From NCBI GenBank assembly GCA_025356175.1, contig JANXUP010000032.1, positions 1-61,491 on the forward strand: a stretch of 61,491 nt of DNA. The letters run 5' to 3'. The number at the start of each line of letters is the position of its first letter. Position 1 is the first letter of the stretch. Position numbers and translations under genes: made by a program. This stretch comes from Sphingomonadaceae bacterium. Its GTDB lineage: Bacteria; Pseudomonadota; Alphaproteobacteria; Sphingomonadales; Sphingomonadaceae. The notes under the pieces are model-generated. The model saw only the letters and a program-made list of their open reading frames with translations, searched no databases and was not told where the DNA came from. Positions 28,115-34,647 of this stretch are shown here, piece after piece.

Positions 28115-29860
28115 TCAGCGGTTCGTGCCGAAGGGGAACAATTGGACGGTAAGCGAGAACATCACGCGATCGGGCGAGCGCCTGATATTTGCGCCGGTCA
28201 GTAGAGGTGGGTCGAGCGGATGCGCAAACGTCAAATCGGCGCGGATCGAGTCATGATAGGTGAAGCGGAACCCGCCGCCGACCGAGGCAAGTTGCCGCGA
28301 GCGCTCGGTCGAATTATTATCGAGGTTCCACAAATGCACCCAATCGTAAAATCCGTATAGCTGGCCGCTACTGCGCTGCCCGGCCGGAAAGTTGGCGCGC
28401 AATTCGTGAGCGCCAGCGATAGCCCGATCGCCGCTGTTTGCGCCCGGATCATATCCGCGTCCGATCGTCAGGTTGCCGATCGCAAATTGATCATAGTTGA
28501 GCAGCGCCTTGTTGGCGTATTGTCCCTGCAGGGTGGTGGCCAACTCAAACACTGGCCCGAGCGCGTACGATCCTGCGAGATGCCCTCTTACTACGAAGGC
28601 GTCAGCGTTCCCGTTAAAGCGCGACGGGCCGTAGCCATCGACGAACTGGCCAACGCGCGTGGCTCCCAGAATATTGAAGCCCTTGCGCAGTGCAAGCGAA
28701 CCATCAAGGTTCCATTTCAGGCGGCCGTCGAGCTGGAACTGCCGGGCTTGACCATCAAGCCTAGTGTAAAATGTCGCAATACGGTCACGATTTAGCGCAG
28801 TGCTGCCCCCGCCGCCGTAGACCCTGGTTCGTTGCATTGCATATTCGAACCCTCCCGCAATCGCTAGCCGGGTACGAACTGTGCGTGCCAGCGGGTGCTC
28901 AAATTCGATATTGCCGATCAGTGACAGGGTCCGCAAATCGATCGTATCCAACGCCGGCCGTGAGTAAGCGATGGTGCCGCTCAGCGAAAGTCGGTCCCCA
29001 GCGGACCACAGTCCAAACGATTCGCCCACCTGCAGGATTTTCTGCTTCTTGAAGTCCGGCGTTAAAGCGCCGGCGATAAACGCGACATCGTTATTGGTCA
29101 GAAGACCGTAGACTTCAGTACGCGCATAAACTGTCTCGCGGCCCAGCAATTTGGAGTTATAGTTCTGGACGCTAACAATGGTCGTTGCGCGGCGATAACT
29201 GACGGTCAATTCGCCGACCAACTCACCAGGTTTGCCGGACAGATTTGGCGACAATCCCAGTTTGACGCTTAGTCCGGGCGTATCGTTGGTCGTTACCAAC
29301 TGTTTTTCCGCATCGCCTGCGTTCAGCGGATTGAGCAGGATCAACTTCTCTGTCCGCTTACGGACAAGTTCTTGAAACGGACCGGCATCGCCACGCAATC
29401 GAATTTGTGTAATGTGGCCGGTAATCACTTCGAAGCGCAGCACCCCGTCGTCGATCCGCTGCGCGGGAACCTGGACGGTCGCTACGTAACGCGCCTGATG
29501 CAGTCGGGCATTTGCCTGGTCGCGCAGATCACAAACCACCCTGATTGATTGGGCAGAGTCGGTTGTAGTAATCCCGTTCAATAATCCGGTGATTTCTGGT
29601 GCCAGATCACCTCCCCCAGGCGCGGAGAATTTAACCTGCTTGATCGACACCTTGACGGTGCTGGTAGCCAGTGGGCACGGGCCCGCTGCAAAGGCCGAAC
29701 GCTCGTCGACGTGAGCTTCACTGGGCGGTGGAGGCAAAGGTGCCGTTACCGGAGTGACTTCCTCGCGTGATGGCGGTGAAACGGTTTGCGCCTCAGCTGC
29801 CCGCGCCACCAACGACGCTGCGCACAACAATACTGCGTTTAAACGATTGAAACGAGCCAT
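28115..29860 (-). CDS. TpsB outer-membrane transporter (ShlB/FhaC/HecB family)
   Basis: A 581-residue outer-membrane beta-barrel that secretes its TpsA partner. It has a signal peptide ending A-E-A-Q, a proline-rich linker, a POTRA-like region (about 60-220, including V-P-A-Q-R-I-D-D-G-V-L-R-F-E-V-I-T-G-H-I), then alternating barrel strands. The conserved loop G-R-G-Y-D-P-G-A-N-S-G-D-R-A (about 460) corresponds to the family's surface-to-pore loop. It is the first gene of the minus-strand run and lies 19 bases upstream of tpsA, the normal partner order. Confidence 0.9.
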   Translation of the reverse strand: MARFNRLNAVLLCAASLVARAAEAQTVSPPSREEVTPVTAPLPPPPSEAHVDERSAFAAGPCPLATSTVKVSIKQVKFSAPGGGDLAPEITGLLNGITTTDSAQSIRVVCDLRDQANARLHQARYVATVQVPAQRIDDGVLRFEVITGHITQIRLRGDAGPFQELVRKRTEKLILLNPLNAGDAEKQLVTTNDTPGLSVKLGLSPNLSGKPGELVGELTVSYRRATTIVSVQNYNSKLLGRETVYARTEVYGLLTNNDVAFIAGALTPDFKKQKILQVGESFGLWSAGDRLSLSGTIAYSRPALDTIDLRTLSLIGNIEFEHPLARTVRTRLAIAGGFEYAMQRTRVYGGGGSTALNRDRIATFYTRLDGQARQFQLDGRLKWNLDGSLALRKGFNILGATRVGQFVDGYGPSRFNGNADAFVVRGHLAGSYALGPVFELATTLQGQYANKALLNYDQFAIGNLTIGRGYDPGANSGDRAIAGAHELRANFPAGQRSSGQLYGFYDWVHLWNLDNNSTERSRQLASVGGGFRFTYHDSIRADLTFAHPLDPPLLTGANIRRSPDRVMFSLTVQLFPFGTNR

Positions 29861-29955
29861 GTCACCCCACAGAACATGTATTTGGGCAAATCTGCCCGTC
29901 GAGATCTTTGCGGCCTATTTTTGCTCTTTTGCTGAGGCTGCAACCAATCTGCGGT

Positions 29956-29967
29956 TGAGTCAACTCA
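29956..29967. promoter_or_regulatory. Short palindrome upstream of tpsB
   Basis: TGAGT-CA-ACTCA (29956-29967) is a perfect 5-bp inverted repeat about 95 bases upstream of the tpsB start, in the 160-base gap after the methyltransferase. On the minus strand it contains TTGACT, a passable -35 element. It may be an operator or chance; the sequence is not one I can assign to a regulator. Confidence 0.25.
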
Positions 29968-30020
29968 GGCTTGTCCTTATTGGCTTATTGCTTACATGCC
30001 AGCGGGGTTTGCCGCCGTCG

Positions 30021-31430
30021 TCATGCTTGGAGTAGGCCCTGCTTTGCCGCATAGCGCAGCGCTGCCGCGATCTGGTCGCTCGGAATACTCGTCACCATTG
30101 CACCGATCTCGGCGACCGAACGGGTTCCGTCAGCGGCAGCGAGCATCGCGCGCAGTTCTTGTTGGTCGACTCTAAGATTGCGATTGGCCAGACTGACCAG
30201 CTCACCCTCGCCGCTCTGCAGCATTGCGCGCAACAATCGCCCGGCAACCGGAAAGGCCCCAGGTTCAGTCACAAACGGCGCTGGCGCAGCGTGCAGGATT
30301 ATTTGCTGGGCCAAGTGAAGCCGCATCAGTCCGTCAAGCTGGGCGGGAGTCTTAGCGATCTGCTCGACTCGGAGCCTTCCTGGCCAGATCGCCGCCAGTT
30401 CGCGCAGCACGCTCGCAAGCTCCGGGTCGCCGATTTTTACGATTTCGCCGCGCGAGCGAAACTCGCCATCATCGAGCACTTCGAGCTGCGCCGAGACCCA
30501 CAGCCCGGCGCTCCGCGAACTATCAAGGCTGCGCGATAGCGGCGCAGAACTGGGGACCAGCAGAGTCGCGCGAAACCAGCACAACTCCAGATAGTCGCGC
30601 ATCTGGGCAAGCTTGACGACCTCGGCATCAGGATCGGCAATGTCCCCGGCGTCGGGCGGCAAGAAGCCGTCAAACATCCGATTTGGCCCGGCGTCGGTCA
30701 GGTAGCGCAAACCCACCTGGCTGGCCGCGGCAATGACGTCGCTCAACGCTTGCGGCGCGAAGCATTCACCCATCTCATCATGAAAAACTACCGAGGCAGG
30801 CCGCTCAAGCATCATCCGGGCATGATAGCGCAGACCCTGCATTAGGGGGTCATCGCCAGCTTGTTCTGCGCCATAGGCCGCAAGAGCTTTGCGTGCTGCA
30901 GCCACCCGTTCTGGTGCGCCTTCGACTTCCGATATGGCATGGAGCAAGGTGTTGCGCAGTATCATGCGGACATGCCCGCCGGGCATCGCATTATAGCTGA
31001 CGAATGCCACCCCGCGTGGTGACAGCACATGTGCAATCAAAGCGATCAGCGCCGATTGTACTTGTGCCGGAACCCAGGCGTAAACACCGTGGGCAATCAC
31101 ATAATCGAAAGATTGCGGTGCGAAATTGTTAGCTGCGGTCATGATATCGTCAACCGCGAGCGTCAGGTTTGGACACACTCCGCTGGCCAGACGCTGGCCG
31201 TTCAGTATCGCAGTGGCAGATAGGTCAAATCCATAACAGCGGCTATCAGGATAGGTCGCTGCGAAATTGATTAGCCCCAGGCAACTGCCGCCACCGATCT
31301 CGAGCACTCGAGCCCTCTCGATCGGAACAGGATGAAGCCCGGCGAGCTGAAGTGCCACAGCGAGCCGCTCGGGGTGAGTCGAGGGATGCACGGTGGTCGG
31401 ATAAGCAACGATATCATAACTGGTGTTCAC
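30021..31430 (-). CDS. SAM-dependent methyltransferase with regulatory domain (PKMT-like)
   Basis: A 469-residue protein. Residues about 1-190 are a class I methyltransferase: Y-P-T-T-V-H-P near the start, motif I V-L-E-I-G-G-G-S-C-L-G (about 42-52), Y-G-F-D-L-S, and V-I-A-H-G-V-Y-A-W-V. A conserved S-Y-N-A-M-P-G-G-H-V-R-M-I-L-R follows, then the 'methyltransferase regulatory' region (about 220-300) and a helical C-terminal part. This architecture is that of rickettsial protein-lysine methyltransferases that modify an outer-membrane autotransporter. The gene ends 160 bases before tpsB on the same strand and diverges from the TNT toxin. The substrate here is unproven. Confidence 0.82.
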   Translation of the reverse strand: MNTSYDIVAYPTTVHPSTHPERLAVALQLAGLHPVPIERARVLEIGGGSCLGLINFAATYPDSRCYGFDLSATAILNGQRLASGVCPNLTLAVDDIMTAANNFAPQSFDYVIAHGVYAWVPAQVQSALIALIAHVLSPRGVAFVSYNAMPGGHVRMILRNTLLHAISEVEGAPERVAAARKALAAYGAEQAGDDPLMQGLRYHARMMLERPASVVFHDEMGECFAPQALSDVIAAASQVGLRYLTDAGPNRMFDGFLPPDAGDIADPDAEVVKLAQMRDYLELCWFRATLLVPSSAPLSRSLDSSRSAGLWVSAQLEVLDDGEFRSRGEIVKIGDPELASVLRELAAIWPGRLRVEQIAKTPAQLDGLMRLHLAQQIILHAAPAPFVTEPGAFPVAGRLLRAMLQSGEGELVSLANRNLRVDQQELRAMLAAADGTRSVAEIGAMVTSIPSDQIAAALRYAAKQGLLQA

Positions 31431-31564
31431 GGCGGTGCAGACTCTCCCCAGTTGCAGGATTATTCTTGCACCATCCGGCGAACAATGGTCAATCTTTCCT
31501 GGGGATGGGGACGTGACAAACTTCCGGGAATCGCCATCCGTTGCATTTGCGGGGCTGTGACAGC

Positions 31565-33121
31565 GTGACTCTGCTTGAAATTGACCTAGCTGATGGAAAG
31601 CTGCTGATCGGGCCGCCCACCCGGTTTCCCGCCATGCTGCGTGTAGTCAGCGATGCGCAACGCGCCCATTCTGCGCTGTTCACGGTCTGGCAGCAGCGAG
31701 AGCATTCAGGTACGATTCGGCGCAGCTGGTCTGAACTGTTTCCGGGTGCGCCGCTGCCGGTGCATAGTGATTCACAGCTTCAACAGCAACTCCAAGCCGC
31801 GCTGCGCTCGGGCCGGTTGAATGCGGTGTTTGTGCGCAAACCCCGTCGCGCGCTAAATGCCGTAAAGCCAGACCAGCAGCGTGACCGGGTGATGCACGTC
31901 GCCTTGACCAACAAGACCGTTTTGCTGGCGCCGAGAGGTCAGCTGCCCAAGGATTTGGCGAAGGAAAGCAGCAAAACCACCAGAGCTGATGCACTGCTGC
32001 GCGGGATCCCGCCTAAGCACCCACTGGTCAACACAATCGGGCAGCAGGCCAGCCGCGTGCTTCCGCCGGCGCTGGCCAATGGCAGCCGCAAAGAACTGGT
32101 CCAGCAGCTGACCCGGCAGCTAAGCAGCGGCCAGCTCGAAGGGGCGGTGCTCGATCAAGCCGAATTTGTCCGCCGTGCAGCGAGCCTGCCCAGCGCGCCC
32201 AAGCCAGTTAGCCGGATGTCCGCTAAGGAAAAGGTCTACGAAGCCTTGGCGCGCTCGTATGATCTGTGCGGCGGCGATTTGGGCGCAGCGCTCAAAAAAC
32301 TGCGCGATCCGCACAACCTGGCCATGATGGTCGGGTTCATGCTGGTGCTGGCGGGGGTGCAATTGATACCCGGGGTCGACGTGGTGGTCGATTTCGGGAT
32401 GCTGATCTGGCTGCTTTACACCGTCGGCACCAAGGCAGTGACCGGGGTTAAGGAACTGGTCAAGGCGGTCAGCGCCGCCGTCGACGCCAAAGACGACCGC
32501 CAACTCGACAGCTCCGCCCGCCACTTCGCCGACGCGTTCGAAGCGCTGGGCGAAGCGGGCATTTCGGCGCTGCTGGCGTTCCTCCAAGGAATGCGGCTCG
32601 CCGGGAGGTTTGCCAAGGCCGGCGAGGCCGAGGCTGAGGCGGCGGCTGGGGCGAAAAACTCTAAACCGAATGTTGGTGAAAGAGGTGCAAGTTTACCGCC
32701 AGAAGTCCAACGCATGTCGAAGCCATTCCAGCAAGAATATGAGGCCGCACGCGCCGCGGGCTGGAAAAAGCCAGACGGCAGTCCTTGGTATCCTCCCAAC
32801 AATGGCGGTCTCGGTGCACCGCTTAGGACCACGCTTGACGAGGGCGCAGCACTAGATCGTTTCGGGAGTGAAAAAGGTTCTTTCACCAGTGCGGCAGGCG
32901 AGGCTTTTGAAAAGCGTGCGCTACCAGGTGCGCCAGGCGAGCTGAGCCAGTATGAGGTCACGGGGCGCGGGGCAGGAAAACTGATCGTTGAAAAATCGGA
33001 CATTGCGCCTTGGTTTGATCAGCCAGGTGGTGGGACACAATACCGGTTGATCAATTCGGATGGTACGCCCATGTCAGTTGCGGACGCGGTCCAGCGCGGA
33101 TTACTAAAGAGGCTGCCGTGA
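31565..33121 (+). CDS. Toxin with C-terminal TNT (NAD glycohydrolase) domain
   Basis: Start taken as GTG 31565 (518 residues), because the leader from TTG 31541 adds eight unlikely residues. Three parts are visible: an unassigned N-terminal region (1-230), a hydrophobic helical hairpin (about 254-295) followed by a helical segment resembling polymorphic-toxin trafficking domains, and a TNT domain (about 395-518). The latter shows Y-P-P-N-N-G-G at 409, G-A-A-L-D-R-F-G, E-K-R-A-L-P-G and A-P-W-F-D-Q-P-G-G-G-T-Q-Y-R, the signature of NAD(P)-hydrolysing tuberculosis necrotizing toxin relatives. The linked immunity candidate and nearby T6SS support an antibacterial effector. Confidence 0.85.
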   Translation: MTLLEIDLADGKLLIGPPTRFPAMLRVVSDAQRAHSALFTVWQQREHSGTIRRSWSELFPGAPLPVHSDSQLQQQLQAALRSGRLNAVFVRKPRRALNAVKPDQQRDRVMHVALTNKTVLLAPRGQLPKDLAKESSKTTRADALLRGIPPKHPLVNTIGQQASRVLPPALANGSRKELVQQLTRQLSSGQLEGAVLDQAEFVRRAASLPSAPKPVSRMSAKEKVYEALARSYDLCGGDLGAALKKLRDPHNLAMMVGFMLVLAGVQLIPGVDVVVDFGMLIWLLYTVGTKAVTGVKELVKAVSAAVDAKDDRQLDSSARHFADAFEALGEAGISALLAFLQGMRLAGRFAKAGEAEAEAAAGAKNSKPNVGERGASLPPEVQRMSKPFQQEYEAARAAGWKKPDGSPWYPPNNGGLGAPLRTTLDEGAALDRFGSEKGSFTSAAGEAFEKRALPGAPGELSQYEVTGRGAGKLIVEKSDIAPWFDQPGGGTQYRLINSDGTPMSVADAVQRGLLKRLP

Positions 33122-33684
33122 CGTTTAAAAACGACAACACTTTGTCAACCGATGACCAGGAAATCTTGATCGCATTGGACCGCTATCTCATTGATCGGCG
33201 TGTTGCTGAACAACAGTATTTTGTTGGGCCTGCAACTGCACATACAAGTGCGCCATGCACATTGCTCTATAATGTCAAAGCCATCGCACCGGGACTTACT
33301 GCAGAAATCACGTGGCCCATGGCAGACGGCAGTGCGAAATTAGTAACCAAGCTCGCTAGTGGCATCCGCCTATTTGCGATGCTGCTCGGCGATGGATGGC
33401 TGGAAAAGACGCAACTGCCACTTTCGCTCGGCCCGCGCGATTCGATAGCCCAAGCCGGGCTATCGTACATTCGGCATTGGTCGAACAATCTTGAAGCGCC
33501 AGCCGACACGACCTTTATTGCTCCGTTCAAAGACGGATATGCATTGGCCTACATGGATGTCAGGCCCCCAGCCGAAATTCAAGCTTGGTCACCTTCGGCG
33601 GCTGCCGTTGCAGTCAATTTGGCTGTTGCGGAGGCAGAAGGCGAAGCTCACATCGCAGAAGTTCTTGCAACCTTTTTACCCTGA
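33118..33684 (+). CDS. Candidate immunity protein to the TNT toxin
   Basis: A 188-residue protein starting at GTG 33118, overlapping the toxin stop as GTGA. There is no signal peptide or membrane segment, so it should act in the cytoplasm, where a NAD-degrading toxin would strike. I see no known domain; it is mixed alpha/beta with an acidic C terminus. The assignment rests only on position, overlap and strand, the standard arrangement of effector and immunity genes. The convergent GGDEF-like gene ends 28 bases downstream. Confidence 0.65.
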   Translation: MTFKNDNTLSTDDQEILIALDRYLIDRRVAEQQYFVGPATAHTSAPCTLLYNVKAIAPGLTAEITWPMADGSAKLVTKLASGIRLFAMLLGDGWLEKTQLPLSLGPRDSIAQAGLSYIRHWSNNLEAPADTTFIAPFKDGYALAYMDVRPPAEIQAWSPSAAAVAVNLAVAEAEGEAHIAEVLATFLP

Positions 33685-33712
33685 GACGAAGCGAACGTTG
33701 CCGTTTCCGGGG

Positions 33713-34300
33713 CTAGCCCGTGGCTCTCAACGGAGACGCCGCGAACCGCGCAAGATTTCCAGAGTGCTGTTCGGCCACCAAAACATTCGTGTCTTGACGC
33801 AGCGGCCTGTGCTGCTCTTGCTCGCTTAGCGCGCGAGCCGCAAAAATGCCGTGGTCAGCCAAAACAAACAGCGCGTCTGCAGTTTCACCATCGACTGGCC
33901 ATTTCGCGGTACTTATGGTGGCAGCAGGACTAACTGCGCTTCCGTCTTCATTGCCAAGGCGCAACAGTGTGCTCAGCAGCGCCTTTTCGAGAACTTCAAC
34001 TGATTGCAATCCATCACTGGCGGTCAGCACAGCCAACCGGCTACCCCCAAGCGCGCAGACAAAACCTTCTGTACCAACACTTGCTGCAAACCGTGCAGCG
34101 ACGTTTTGCGCAATAACTCGTTGCTTTTGAATGCCTTGCACAATGTCAATTTCGCGCAAGTCTTCAATATCGATCATGATTAGTACCGGCGCAGAATTCA
34201 CTTTTGCAACTTTGATTGCCCCTGCAAGCAGGGCATAGAACGTAGGCCTGTCGATCGCCTCAGATGATCCGAATGCACTGGAGATTGGGTCGGTTCTCAT
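33713..34300 (-). CDS. Degenerate GGDEF-domain protein
   Basis: A 195-residue protein whose start at 34300 follows GGAGGGCGG. Residues about 18-160 follow the diguanylate-cyclase fold: R-P-T-F-Y-A-L-L near the start, I-M-I-D44-I-E-D-L-R-E-I-D52 matching the first metal-binding stretch, and A-L-G-G-S-R-L-A-V at 83-91 where active enzymes have G-G-D/E-E-F. The catalytic acid pair is lost, so enzymatic cyclic-di-GMP synthesis is unlikely; a binding or signalling role is possible. It is the last minus-strand gene of the T6SS block, 80 bases after the 84-residue gene. Confidence 0.7.
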   Translation of the reverse strand: MRTDPISSAFGSSEAIDRPTFYALLAGAIKVAKVNSAPVLIMIDIEDLREIDIVQGIQKQRVIAQNVAARFAASVGTEGFVCALGGSRLAVLTASDGLQSVEVLEKALLSTLLRLGNEDGSAVSPAATISTAKWPVDGETADALFVLADHGIFAARALSEQEQHRPLRQDTNVLVAEQHSGNLARFAASPLRATG

Positions 34301-34380
34301 CCGCCCTCCATAGCAAGCAACGTTCAAGAATTAGTAAAAATGAGGCGACAACTCATTTCGCGACCGTAGCAGCGGACCAA

Positions 34381-34635
34381 TCAGGCCACGTCAAAATTGC
34401 TTCCCCATTGCACTTTAGCTACTCGCAGCTTCAGGCCCCAAGCAGAGGGGCCGTTGCCGACCCCCGCCTTGCAATTAACTGTGATTGCATCAACCGCAAT
34501 CTCAACAATTTCAGCGTGAGTGCCTTTCGCCAATTTGATTGGCGCTGACGAACTCAGCACCTTAACGAAAACGTTGCCGACAAGCGGGATATCGCGAACA
34601 GCCCGAAATTGCTGCCCAACGCGGAACTGAATCAT
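34381..34635 (-). CDS. 84-residue protein downstream of clpV
   Basis: A short protein starting 12 bases after the clpV stop with GGAG eight bases before its ATG, so expression as part of the T6SS operon is likely. It reads as a small beta-rich fold (F-R-V-G-Q-Q-F-R-A-V, V-K-V-L-S-S, A-E-I-V-E-I-A-V-D-A-I-T-V-N-C) without signal peptide or membrane segment. I do not recognise it. Its position suggests an accessory or regulatory role in the secretion system. Confidence 0.6.
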   Translation of the reverse strand: MIQFRVGQQFRAVRDIPLVGNVFVKVLSSSAPIKLAKGTHAEIVEIAVDAITVNCKAGVGNGPSAWGLKLRVAKVQWGSNFDVA

Positions 34636-34647
34636 AGCGCTTTCTCC

